A stretch of 64,000 nucleotides of DNA, taken from positions 730 through 64,729 of the forward strand of contig PXUB01000042.1 in the NCBI GenBank assembly GCA_003009755.1, read 5' to 3'. Positions 42,703-51,173 of the stretch are shown one piece after another (positions within the stretch are counted from its first letter, which is position 1; every line of letters starts with the position of its first letter). This DNA comes from Thermoplasmatales archaeon SW_10_69_26. GTDB lineage: Archaea; Thermoplasmatota; SW-10-69-26. The translations under genes and the position numbers were made by a program. Below the pieces are notes generated by a model that was given only the letters and a program-made list of their open reading frames with translations, searched no databases and was not told the origin of the DNA.

Positions 42703-44070
42703 TCAGTAGGCTTGCTTGTCGGTCGCGATCTGTTGAACCCAGGCGTCCGTGCCGCCTTGCAGGTTGAAGGCGTTGAGCCCCACCGAACGCAAGAGCTCGG
42801 TCGCCTTCGCCGACCGGCCACCGGACTTGCAGTACACGACGACGTCCTTCTCGGCCGGCAGCTGGGACACCTCGTCCGGCAGATCGTCGAGCGGGATGTG
42901 CTCGCTGCCGTCGATCTTGACGATGTCGCGCTCCCAGTCCTCGCGAACGTCGAGCACGTGCAGCCCCTCCTCGCCGAGGCGGTCGGCCAGCTGTTGGACG
43001 GTGAGCTCGGCGCTCTCGTCCTCCTCTTGGGTGATCCCGCAGAACGCCTGGTAGTCGACGAGCTCGGTGACCTCGGGATCGTCGCCGCACACCGGGCACT
43101 CGGGGTCGGCGTTGATGTCGACCTCGTCGAAGGATCCCTCCATCGCGTTGTAGAGCACCAACCGGCCGGTCAGGGGCTCGCCCTCGTCGAGCAACAGCTT
43201 GACGGCTTCTGTGGCTTGCAGCACGCCCAACGTGCCCGGCAGGACACCCAGGACGCCGCCTTCGGCGCAGTTGGGGACCAGGCCCGGCGGAGGCGGCTCG
43301 GGGTACAGGCATCGATAACAGGGTCCTTCGTCGGCCCAGAAGACGCTGGCCTGCCCCTCGAAGCGGAAGATCGACGCGTGCACGTTGGGTTTGTCGAGGA
43401 GCACGCAGGCGTCGTTGGTCAGGTAGCGCGTGGGGAAGTTGTCGGTCCCGTCGAGTACGACGTCGTAGTCTTCGAGGATCGCCAGCGCGTTGTCGTTGGT
43501 CAACCGCGTGTCGTAGGTCTCGATCTCGATGTGCGGGTTCAGCCCCTCGAGCCGTTCCTTGGCGACCTCGACCTTCTTGCGGCCCTCGTCCTCGTAGTCG
43601 TAGAGGATCTGTCGGTGGAGGTTGCTGGCGTTGACGACGTCTGGATCGACGATCCCGATCCGACCGACCCCGGCCGCAGCCAAGTACAAGAGCGTGGGCG
43701 CACCCAGGCCGCCGGCACCGACCACGATCGCCGAGGAGCTTTTGAGCTCCTGCTGACCCTCCCGCCCGACCTGGGGCAGGATGAGGTGGCGCCCGTAGAA
43801 GCGCAGCTCCTCTTGGGACAGGTTCGGCAGGTGGTTAGGGTTGGTCGGGTCGCCGCCGGCGACGGCGGGGAGGACGAGCACCTCGTCGTCCTCGTCGAGC
43901 CCCGTGTCGGGACCCTCGAGCTCCCGCACGTTCGTCCCGTTCTTGAAGAAGTTGACGAACCGGTTGAGGTCCCCGTCGTCGTCCACGAGGTGCTTCTCGA
44001 GGCCGGGGTAGGCTTCGGCGTTGTCGTCCGTCTCCGAACGGAGGGGGGCAGGGATCTTGACCGTGACCAT
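42703..44070 (-). CDS. Fusion of MoaD-like carrier, MoeB/ThiF-type E1 and rhodanese
   Basis: 455 aa. Residues 1-73: MoaD-like beta-grasp ending AVAGG (71-73 AGG), but the region between RSETDDN and AEAYPG lacks about 20 residues found in free MoaD. Residues 85-335: E1 with RHLILPQVG, GAGGLG (118-123), DGTDNFPTRY, and zinc ligands CYRC...CPVC. Residues ~350-455: rhodanese with active Cys in VYCKSGGRSAKA. All steps of carrier adenylation and sulfur loading are in one chain, between a JAMM protease gene and the beta-grasp gene. Confidence 0.88.
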   Translation of the reverse strand: MVTVKIPAPLRSETDDNAEAYPGLEKHLVDDDGDLNRFVNFFKNGTNVRELEGPDTGLDEDDEVLVLPAVAGGDPTNPNHLPNLSQEELRFYGRHLILPQVGREGQQELKSSSAIVVGAGGLGAPTLLYLAAAGVGRIGIVDPDVVNASNLHRQILYDYEDEGRKKVEVAKERLEGLNPHIEIETYDTRLTNDNALAILEDYDVVLDGTDNFPTRYLTNDACVLLDKPNVHASIFRFEGQASVFWADEGPCYRCLYPEPPPPGLVPNCAEGGVLGVLPGTLGVLQATEAVKLLLDEGEPLTGRLVLYNAMEGSFDEVDINADPECPVCGDDPEVTELVDYQAFCGITQEEDESAELTVQQLADRLGEEGLHVLDVREDWERDIVKIDGSEHIPLDDLPDEVSQLPAEKDVVVYCKSGGRSAKATELLRSVGLNAFNLQGGTDAWVQQIATDKQAY

Positions 44071-44123
44071 CGCGTAGCGATGGCGAGGTCGTGTTATTCA
44101 AAGTTGGGCTGAAGGCAAGACCC

Positions 44124-44537
44124 TCAGGCCTCCAGGTCCACGCGCACGGGGACCTCGTCGAACCCCTCGCCGTTCCACACGCCTCCGAGGAACCGCAACG
44201 GAGCCAGCGAAGCCAACAGGTACGTCTTACCGGCCCAGCTTCCCCGTCCGACGTCGGTCTCCGAGAAGGCGGCATAGCCCCGCGGGTGGGAGTGGTAGAA
44301 GCCGACGATCTCGACCGCCGACCCGTCGGTCCGCTCCACAGCCTCGTACAACAGCTCGGGATCGATCTCGTACTCGGTGCGCGGGTTCTCGTGCACGTTC
44401 TCGGACCGCAGGGCCTCGGTCGCCTGCTCCTCGTTGGGCCCGATCAAGATCCCGCAGCACTCGTGGGGGGCCGCCTCGAGCCCGTGCTCGAACACCTCGT
44501 GGGCCACGCGCGGGGCCAGCTCGAGGACCTTGGTCAC
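44124..44537 (-). CDS. JAMM/MPN metalloprotease, Mec-like
   Basis: 137 aa from GTG. Complete JAMM zinc site: Glu in HECCGILIG (Glu26), HSHP (His82, His84) and S-x-x-D (Ser92, Asp95). In Mycobacterium, Mec releases cysteine from the CysO carrier. Here it overlaps the cysteine synthase stop by 4 bp (GTGA) and precedes the carrier-E1 fusion, so the same role is likely. It might also free the carrier from the fusion. Confidence 0.88.
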   Translation of the reverse strand: MTKVLELAPRVAHEVFEHGLEAAPHECCGILIGPNEEQATEALRSENVHENPRTEYEIDPELLYEAVERTDGSAVEIVGFYHSHPRGYAAFSETDVGRGSWAGKTYLLASLAPLRFLGGVWNGEGFDEVPVRVDLEA

Positions 44538-45469
44538 GACGAGCCCTCCTGGTCGATCGTCTCGCGGACCCGGTCGGCGTACAGCGTCGAGCGGTAGCGG
44601 TCGAACCCGTCGGGCAGGATCGTCGCCACCCTCGCATCTGGGGTCTCTTGGGCGATGGATCGGATGCCGGCCAGGGCTGCGCCGGCCGAGGGGCCCAGCG
44701 CCAGTCCCAGCTCGGTGAGGAACTCGGCGCCGGCCTGCCAGGCGTCCTCGGTGTCGACGACGCGCACCTCGTCGATCACCGACCGATCGAGGATGGCGGG
44801 CGTCTTGTTCGTCTCCAGGTGCTTCCAGCCCTCCATGCCGTGCAGGGGGCCGGCCGGTTGCAGACCGACGATCTCGATCTCGGGCACGGCCTTGCGCAGG
44901 TGGCGGGCCGTGCCGGTGATCGTGCCGCCGGTCCCGATCCCGGCCACGAAGTGCGTCAGCTGATCGGCCTGGTCGACGATCTCGGGCCCGGTCGTCTGCT
45001 CGTGGGCCCGCGGGTTGGCCGGGTTCGCGTACTGGTCGACGTAGACGACCTCCTCGCCCCGGCGCTGGGCGTGGTCGGTGCAGCGCTCGATCGCGCCGTC
45101 CTGGCCCTCGCCGGGCGGCGTCAAGGTGACCTCGGCCCCGTAGAGGGCGAACAGCCGTTTGCGCTCGTCGCTGGCGTTCTCCGGCATGAACAGGTGCACG
45201 TCGAACCCGAGCGCGCGCCCGAGCACGGCGTACGCGATGCCGGTGTTGCCGCTGGTGGCGTCCACGAGCGTGCCACCGGCCGACAGCTCGTCCCAGGCGT
45301 CCCGCACCATGGCCAGCGCCGGCCGATCCTTGACCGAGCCGCCCGGGTTGCGCGCCTCGAGCTTGCCGAACGCCCGAGCCCTGGAACCCAACAGCTGGGA
45401 GAGGTCGACGAGGGGCGTGTCGCCGATCAGCCGGACCAGCGAGGCATCGTCGGGGAAGCCTGGGGCCAC
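44534..45469 (-). CDS. cysM: Cysteine synthase (CysM type)
   Basis: 311 aa from GTG. PLP enzyme: KLEARNPGGSVKDRPAL holds the Schiff-base lysine, DATSGNTGIAYA binds substrate, GIGTGGTITGTARH the phosphate. The C-terminus ILPDGFDRYRSTLYADRVR resembles CysM, which uses O-phosphoserine and protein thiocarboxylate. First gene of the operon with JAMM and carrier-E1 genes. Confidence 0.9.
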   Translation of the reverse strand: MAPGFPDDASLVRLIGDTPLVDLSQLLGSRARAFGKLEARNPGGSVKDRPALAMVRDAWDELSAGGTLVDATSGNTGIAYAVLGRALGFDVHLFMPENASDERKRLFALYGAEVTLTPPGEGQDGAIERCTDHAQRRGEEVVYVDQYANPANPRAHEQTTGPEIVDQADQLTHFVAGIGTGGTITGTARHLRKAVPEIEIVGLQPAGPLHGMEGWKHLETNKTPAILDRSVIDEVRVVDTEDAWQAGAEFLTELGLALGPSAGAALAGIRSIAQETPDARVATILPDGFDRYRSTLYADRVRETIDQEGSS

Positions 45470-45585
45470 ACGCCCAGGGACCGGCAGGCCGCACGTCAGG
45501 GTTTCGGTCGCGGTAACCCGGTGAGGCCGGACGCTGAAACACGTTCACCGCAACGTTCAACCGGACGCCGGACCGATGGCCCCTC

Positions 45586-47256
45586 GTGGAGCGAGGCTGG
45601 GTTTCGGCCGTGCTCGCCGCGGCCCTGTTGGCCCTCACGCCGCCCGCGGGAGCCCAGACCCAGCCGGAGGCGGACCTGGACGCCGTGCGGATCGGCGCGC
45701 CTGTCTCCCCGGTCGAGGGCGTCGAGGTCGCCGTGAACGCGAGCGTCTCGTGCGAGGGCTGGGGGGAGGCCGGCGAGCGGACCCTCGCGGTCTTCGCCAC
45801 GGACTCCCCGGGGCCCGAGCAACGCCTCCGCGTCGAGCCGCGCGTCATCGAGCTGGAAGCCGGGCCCGACGAGTGCCGATCCGGCCAGCAACTGAACGCG
45901 TCGACGACGCTGACCGTGAGGCCCACGCGCGAGGCACACGCCGGCGTCGGAGTCGCCACGGACATCCAGATGCGATTGGAGGAGCGCACCGACGGCGAGG
46001 TCGTGCGCGAACACGGCCCCTGGTCGACGCCGGTCGCCTACGTGACCGGGCTGTGGGCGGAGGTCGAGGTCCAGCCGATCGACGATCGCATCCATCTCGG
46101 CTGGGACGAGCAACGCCACACGGAGCTCCGCCTGGCGGTCGAAGCCAACGGGGCCGTGGAGCGCGGCATCGAGGCTACCTCCCCGGAGGGCCTGGCCGTC
46201 AGGGTGGTCACGCCCGATCGAGGGATCGAGCCCGGGACCTCGCGGAAAGCCACGCTCAGCCTCGACGACGCGCGATCGGCGCCCGCGGGCGAGCGCACCT
46301 CGAACGTCTCCGTCCGGGTCGACGTCCGCGCCGACGGGATGAGCCATGGGTCTGCCCCGACCGCGACGGCGACGACCTCGTTCACCGTCGCCCAAGAGGG
46401 CTGGGAGGAGACCGGGCAGGCGGCCGGTTGGGGGCTCGTCGTGGTCGCCGGCCTCGGCTTCGCCGGGCTCGTCTACCGCCAGCGTCGCCGAGCGAAAGGG
46501 TCTCCGGCGGTTCCACCAGGCCCGAGCGAGCAGGACACGCGTGTGGCCGGCCAGGCCCCCCAGCAACGCCGGACTCTCGTCACCTGGCTGACGGTGCTCG
46601 GGCTCGTGGCGATCGTCTGGGGCACCGCCGAGGGGGCATGGCTCGTCGCCGCCGGCGTGCTCGCCTGGCTCGTCGCTGCATGGCTGGCCGGCGACGGTCG
46701 CCTTCCCGCCCTGATAAGGGACGGCTTGTCCGCCGTCGATCCCGACCGGGCCGGTGCCGCCGCGATCGCCCTCGCGCTGGCTGCCCTCGGGCTCCTCGTC
46801 GTCCACGAGGCGTTCGTGGCGCTGGTCGCGTTCCTGCTCGTCGCCGGCGCGTGGTCGTCGAGCCGCAGGGACCTGCCGGACTGGGTAAGCCAAGCGGTGC
46901 TCGCGGTCGGCGGCTTCGCCGTGCTCGTCCCCCTCCTAGCGCAGGAGCTCACGCTCGGCGTGCTGGGCGCCCTCGCCCGCGTGCCGGTCAACGGGCCGGC
47001 AGCCGTCGGTCTCGGCCTCGGCGGCCCGTTCCTCGTGGCGTTCGCGGTCCTGGCGGCGCGCTGCCGGGGCTGGCGACGAGCCGCGGCTCTGTCGGGGTTC
47101 GCGTTCGTGCTCGTCCAGGTGCCCGCGCCCGGGTTGCTCCTGGATCAGCGCCTCGATCTCGGGGCCGCCATCGTGGCAGGCGAGGTGGTCGTCTTGACCG
47201 GGCTGCTCGCCGCCGCCCTGCCGGGCCTTCACGCGTTGCTCGCCGAGCGGGACTAG
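45586..47256 (+). CDS. Exported domain fused to a polytopic membrane region
   Basis: 556 aa from GTG. Signal peptide WVSAVLAAALLALTPPAGAQ, a beta-rich ectodomain of 270 aa with NAS/NVS sequons, a membrane helix (GLVVVAGLGFAGLVY), a basic linker, then about 7 more helices. Similar exported proteins occur elsewhere in this window (20097). No family recognised. Divergent from cysM. Confidence 0.75.
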   Translation: MERGWVSAVLAAALLALTPPAGAQTQPEADLDAVRIGAPVSPVEGVEVAVNASVSCEGWGEAGERTLAVFATDSPGPEQRLRVEPRVIELEAGPDECRSGQQLNASTTLTVRPTREAHAGVGVATDIQMRLEERTDGEVVREHGPWSTPVAYVTGLWAEVEVQPIDDRIHLGWDEQRHTELRLAVEANGAVERGIEATSPEGLAVRVVTPDRGIEPGTSRKATLSLDDARSAPAGERTSNVSVRVDVRADGMSHGSAPTATATTSFTVAQEGWEETGQAAGWGLVVVAGLGFAGLVYRQRRRAKGSPAVPPGPSEQDTRVAGQAPQQRRTLVTWLTVLGLVAIVWGTAEGAWLVAAGVLAWLVAAWLAGDGRLPALIRDGLSAVDPDRAGAAAIALALAALGLLVVHEAFVALVAFLLVAGAWSSSRRDLPDWVSQAVLAVGGFAVLVPLLAQELTLGVLGALARVPVNGPAAVGLGLGGPFLVAFAVLAARCRGWRRAAALSGFAFVLVQVPAPGLLLDQRLDLGAAIVAGEVVVLTGLLAAALPGLHALLAERD

Positions 47257-48167
47257 GCCGTCGCCTTGGCTGCGAACCCGTTTTGACCGCTGCGCAGGAT
47301 CTCGACGTACTCCTCGATGTGCGGGCCGCGGTTCTTGAACCGCTGGATGACCTCGTCCCAGTCGGGGTCGTAGCCGATGTACCATCCGCCGCGCTCGTCC
47401 TCGTCGGCGTGGGCGTCGACCTCGAGACCCAGGTCCTCGAGCTTCGGGATGACCTGGTCGTACCACTCGTACCGCATCTCGTCGTTCGTCATCGAGCGCA
47501 GGCCGAAGTCGATGATGTCCTGCACGTGCGTGGACTGGCGGTTCTCGGGCCCGAACCACTCGACGCCGTGGGGCCACATGCGGTCGACGGCGTCCTGCAG
47601 CATCTGCTTGGTCTTCTCGTTCCCGTTGGCCAGGCGCTTCATCCAGACGTCGCCGTGGCGTTGGTGGAACCGCTCCTCGACGTCGACCTTCTTCAGCGCT
47701 CGCCGCCAGGGACCATAGGAGCAGTGCTCGCTGATGTCGCCCAGCTGCACGGCGCCGGCCCGGTCGAAGAGGGCGTTGGCGACGGCCAGCTCGGCCCAGT
47801 TGTGGAGCCGGTAGTCGAAGAAGTGCATGTTCTTGTACTCGTGGGGCTCCCGCTCGTACACGAGCTCGTGCTTGTCCTCGCCCAGATCCTCGAGCAGCCG
47901 GTACATGATGTTGGCGTGCCCGGCCTCGTCCTGGACGATGGCCGAGGCCGAGATCCGCGTGTCCAGCGTGGGCGCCGTGTTGGCGACCGGCTGGTAGCAC
48001 AGGACGGACATGAGCTCGGTGTCGGCCTGGACCAGCATGAGCCGTTTCAGCGACTCGAGGTAGCCGGGGCTCATCTCCTCGACGGACTCGATCGTCTCCC
48101 CGTTGGCGACGGCGGTCTTGACCTCCTCGTCGCTGCGCTGGGGCTTGGGCGGCTCCTCGGCCATCAT
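47253..48167 (-). CDS. PaaA-like di-iron oxygenase subunit
   Basis: 304 aa from ATG. Ferritin-like four-helix fold with iron motifs E-x-x-H: IVQDEAGHANIMYRLLED and KKVDVEERFHQRHGDVW, plus MWPHGVEWFGP, as in PaaA, catalytic subunit of phenylacetyl-CoA epoxidase (and BoxB). PaaB, PaaC and PaaE are not next to it; a [2Fe-2S] ferredoxin and a MIP18-family gene are within 1.6 kb. Substrate open. Confidence 0.85.
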   Translation of the reverse strand: MMAEEPPKPQRSDEEVKTAVANGETIESVEEMSPGYLESLKRLMLVQADTELMSVLCYQPVANTAPTLDTRISASAIVQDEAGHANIMYRLLEDLGEDKHELVYEREPHEYKNMHFFDYRLHNWAELAVANALFDRAGAVQLGDISEHCSYGPWRRALKKVDVEERFHQRHGDVWMKRLANGNEKTKQMLQDAVDRMWPHGVEWFGPENRQSTHVQDIIDFGLRSMTNDEMRYEWYDQVIPKLEDLGLEVDAHADEDERGGWYIGYDPDWDEVIQRFKNRGPHIEEYVEILRSGQNGFAAKATA

Positions 48168-48202
48168 GAGACTATTGCACGTCCCAGAGAAAAGGGTTGT
48201 CG

Positions 48203-48649
48203 TCAACGGCCGCCGGTGTCGGGGAGCCGAGAGGCGCGTGCTTCCTCGATGAGGTCCTCGATGCTGGGCTTGGCCGCCTGCTCGTCCCCCGATCGGGTCG
48301 CCTCGGGGGGACCCTCGCGGTCGGCGGGCCGTCTGTCCGCCGCGACGGGCTCGGCGGTCAGCTCGAGCCTGCGCGCGAGCAGACCTGTGCCCAGCCCGGG
48401 CCCGCGTTGCACCTCGAACCCGAGCACGCGCTGGTGGCAGATCGTCCAACAGAACCGCTGCAAGGGCAACCGCACCAGCTCGCCGCTGTCCTCGTAGGTC
48501 GGCCCCTCGCGGTCGAGGGGGTCGGCGTCGCTGGCGGTCCCGCCGAGGTCGATCTCGCAGGTCCCCATCGTCAACCAGTCCAGCGACCGCACCTGGCCAG
48601 AGAAGAACAGACCCCCCCATGTGGCAGCGATCTCGACGGGGGCACTCAC
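48203..48649 (-). CDS. Uncharacterised protein upstream of the PaaA-like gene
   Basis: 148 aa from GTG. Contains GGLFFSGQVRSLDWLTMGTC and PLQRFCWTICHQRVLGFEVQ with several Cys, then a charged low-complexity C-terminus. Same strand, 35 bp before the oxygenase, so probably co-transcribed. It could be a small subunit of the oxygenase, but no similarity to PaaB or PaaC is evident. Confidence 0.55.
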   Translation of the reverse strand: MSAPVEIAATWGGLFFSGQVRSLDWLTMGTCEIDLGGTASDADPLDREGPTYEDSGELVRLPLQRFCWTICHQRVLGFEVQRGPGLGTGLLARRLELTAEPVAADRRPADREGPPEATRSGDEQAAKPSIEDLIEEARASRLPDTGGR

Positions 48650-48803
48650 GCCGGCCAGGCCCTCACGCGGGCGCACGAGCCGGTGTCCACCGCGCGGTGG
48701 GCCGTGAGACTTCGCGTTGGGGACCGTTGGTCCTGTTCGCCTCCGACCCGAGGCCACGAGGCGACGGTGAGGCTTATGAACACCGGTCGGCTTGGCCTGC
48801 CCG

Positions 48804-49082
48804 ATGCCCGAGCGACACGAGGTCCGTTTCGAGAACGAGGACCTCACGATCGAGGTCGCCGAGGACGAGTACGTCCTGTCGAAGGCCGAGGAGGCCGGCC
48901 TCGACCTCCCCTACTCGTGCCGGATGGGCACCTGCTCGGTGTGCGCCGCCCGCGTCGAGGGCGATGTCGACCAGAGCGAGGGCATGATCCTCACCGAGGG
49001 CGAGAAGGAGGACGGCTACGTGCTGCTGTGCATCGCCGAGCCGCGCAGCGAGCTGTCGGTCGACACCGACGACGTGCCCTGA
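48804..49082 (+). CDS. Plant-type [2Fe-2S] ferredoxin
   Basis: 92 aa from ATG. C-x4-C-x2-C (CRMGTCSVCAARV) and a late Cys (YVLLCIAEP) bind the cluster; DLPYSCRMGTC is typical. Likely electron donor to an oxygenase, given the divergent PaaA-like gene. A TATA-like ggcttatgaac lies 30 bp upstream. Confidence 0.9.
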   Translation: MPERHEVRFENEDLTIEVAEDEYVLSKAEEAGLDLPYSCRMGTCSVCAARVEGDVDQSEGMILTEGEKEDGYVLLCIAEPRSELSVDTDDVP

Positions 49083-49089
49083 GGGCCAC

Positions 49090-49368
49090 TCAGCCGACGA
49101 CGCCAGTCGCGGCGACCAGGTAGACGACGTCGAACACGGCGCCGATCGTCCATCCCCAGCGCTGGCGCGACCTGATGCCGACCGCGCCCACGATCATCAT
49201 CGCGCCCGCTGTCAGAGAGAACCCACGCCCGAGGGCAGCCCCGGCCTCGGTGGGCGCGAACATCGCGACCAGCCCGACCAGCCCCTGAAGGAAGGCGAAA
49301 AGGTTCGTGACGAGCAACCGCGGCTCGTCGCTCTCCTCCGCCGTGGTCCCGTGCGTCTTCGTCGCCAT
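49090..49368 (-). CDS. Small membrane protein
   Basis: 92 aa from ATG with three hydrophobic helices (LFAFLQGLVGLVAMF, FSLTAGAMMIVGAVGI, GWTIGAVFDVVYLVA). No known motif. Between the ferredoxin and the MIP18-family gene. Confidence 0.65.
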   Translation of the reverse strand: MATKTHGTTAEESDEPRLLVTNLFAFLQGLVGLVAMFAPTEAGAALGRGFSLTAGAMMIVGAVGIRSRQRWGWTIGAVFDVVYLVAATGVVG

Positions 49369-49427
49369 CGCTGGCGGATGCGCAACCGGGCCCTTCAAGC
49401 CCCGTCTTCCTCGCTGGGTCCGACCGC

Positions 49428-49748
49428 TCACACCGTGACGCCGGCGGTCCGCAGGACGTCGCGGGCCTCCTCGCTCATGCGGTCGGTCGTCCAGGGCGGA
49501 TCCCAGACGGTGTTGATCGTGACGCTGCCGACGCCGTCGACGGCCGCCACCGCTTCGCGCACGTCGTGTTTGAGGAAGTCCATCGCCGGGCACCCCATCG
49601 CGGTGAACGTCATGTCGATCTCGACCTGGGCCGGCTCGGCCTCGGAGACCTCGATCGCGTAAATCAGGCCCATGTCGACGATCGACACCGGCAGCTCGGG
49701 GTCGTCCACCTGCTTGAGGGCGTCCCGCACGGTCGACTCGTCGACCAC
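49428..49748 (-). CDS. MIP18/DUF59-family protein, PaaD/SufT-like
   Basis: 106 aa from GTG. DPELPVSIVDMGLIYAIEV, TFTAMGCPAMDFL and VWDPPWTTDRMSEEAR. The last motif (WxPPWTTDRM) is shared with PaaD, which matures the PaaA-type oxygenase, and with SufT-like Fe-S factors. The nearby PaaA-like gene favours a maturation role. Confidence 0.85.
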   Translation of the reverse strand: MVDESTVRDALKQVDDPELPVSIVDMGLIYAIEVSEAEPAQVEIDMTFTAMGCPAMDFLKHDVREAVAAVDGVGSVTINTVWDPPWTTDRMSEEARDVLRTAGVTV

Positions 49749-49809
49749 ACGTATGCAGACGCGGACCCCATAGAAGGGGCTTTCGCCGGTTCCCCTACGC
49801 GGCCGAGCC

Positions 49810-50415
49810 TCAGCCCTCGTCCCCGTCGTCGAGCTTCGACAGGAAGTACCGGTGAACCCGGGGATCTGGGCTGAGCTCCGGGTGGAAGCTCAACGCGAGC
49901 ACGCTGCCCTGCTCGACGCCGACGATCGATCCATCGTCCAGGCGGGCCCACGGCTCGGCTCGGCCCCACGTGTCGGCGAAGGCGGGAGCGCGGATGAACA
50001 CCGCCGGGAACGGCTCCCCACCCAGTGCAGGGCAGGCGAGCTCGGTCTCGAAGCTCTCGCGCTGCCGCCCGAACGCGTTGCGTTCGATCGAGGCATCCAG
50101 TGCGCCCAACAGCTCGGTGTCGGTGGTCTCGACCTCCTCGTCGCCCTCGCTGGCGAGCAGGATGGCGCCCGCGCAGGTCGCCATCGTCGGCGCTCCCTCC
50201 GCGATGCGCCGAGCCAACGGCTCCCGCAGGTCCCCGGCGTCGAGCAGCTTCTCGATCGTCGTCGATTCGCCGCCGGGCAACACGAACCCGTCCACGTCCG
50301 CCAGCTGCTCGCGGCGACGGACCTGCACGACCTCACCATCGCTCACGAGACGATCGAGCACGCGCTCGTGCTCCTCGAAGGCACCTTGCACGGCCAGGAC
50401 GCCGATCCGGACCAC
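49810..50415 (-). CDS. pdxT: Pyridoxal 5'-phosphate synthase glutaminase subunit
   Basis: 201 aa. Supplies ammonia to PdxS. IGVLAVQGAFEEH and LPGGESTTIEKLL at the N-terminus, catalytic Cys in ATCAGAILLA, FIRAPAF, and the His-Glu pair in SFHPELSPD. PdxS is not in the window. Confidence 0.95.
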   Translation of the reverse strand: MVRIGVLAVQGAFEEHERVLDRLVSDGEVVQVRRREQLADVDGFVLPGGESTTIEKLLDAGDLREPLARRIAEGAPTMATCAGAILLASEGDEEVETTDTELLGALDASIERNAFGRQRESFETELACPALGGEPFPAVFIRAPAFADTWGRAEPWARLDDGSIVGVEQGSVLALSFHPELSPDPRVHRYFLSKLDDGDEG

Positions 50416-50535
50416 GCCCCTGCACCCCGAGAGGCCGGGAAAAGCCTTGCGCGGGCTCCCCCTAGGCCGGTCTTACCCCACGCCGGTGACAGACACGGTT
50501 TGACAAGCCACCAAGCGGACTTACCCCTTGGCGCC

Positions 50536-51129
50536 ATGCGTAGGCTCTTCATCCTGTTCCTCGCCCTCGGGTTGATCGCCGGCGTGCCCACAGCGGCCGC
50601 CGACGGACTGACCTCCGATTGCGAGACCTTCCGCGCCGCCTCGATCCCCATCCTGCATCCGGCGTTGAACGCCGGCACCGTGCAGTTGTGCGACGAGGAC
50701 GACGATGGCGCCTTCGACACCGTCGCCTTCGAGACCCGGTACGTCCAGACCGAGGGCGTCGTCTCCGTGACCGACGAGGACAAGCAACGCCGCGACGGGC
50801 AAGACCGCGACACGAGGGCGCGGACGCTGATCGAGCCCAGCGTGCCCGGCGAGGCCGTCCTCTATCAGGACGTCCAAGCCAGCGACGACGGCAACGACGC
50901 CCAGTTCGACCGGACCGAGGCCGAGGGCGGCGTCAACACGCACCTGGGCGGACCCGGCTATTTCCTGTCCGCCAGCGACGACAACGGCAACGGTGTCCCG
51001 CAAAGCTACACCGTCCTCGTCTGCCCGGCGATCGCTTGCGTGGGACCCTCCGACGTCCCCCAGATCCCCGGCCGCATCGACCTGCCCGACACGATCGTCG
51101 ACCTGCCGGTCGTCGGGTACGTCCCCTGA
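50536..51129 (+). CDS. Secreted acidic protein of unknown function
   Basis: 197 aa from ATG. Signal peptide MRRLFILFLALGLIAGVPTA; the mature part has four Cys (DCETF, QLCDEDDDG, VCPAIAC) and an acidic DEDDDGAFDT loop. No family recognised. Confidence 0.7.
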   Translation: MRRLFILFLALGLIAGVPTAAADGLTSDCETFRAASIPILHPALNAGTVQLCDEDDDGAFDTVAFETRYVQTEGVVSVTDEDKQRRDGQDRDTRARTLIEPSVPGEAVLYQDVQASDDGNDAQFDRTEAEGGVNTHLGGPGYFLSASDDNGNGVPQSYTVLVCPAIACVGPSDVPQIPGRIDLPDTIVDLPVVGYVP

Positions 51130-51173
51130 TCGCCCGGGACACGTTCAAGGGGCCGTCCGGCGTTCGGGCCGCC

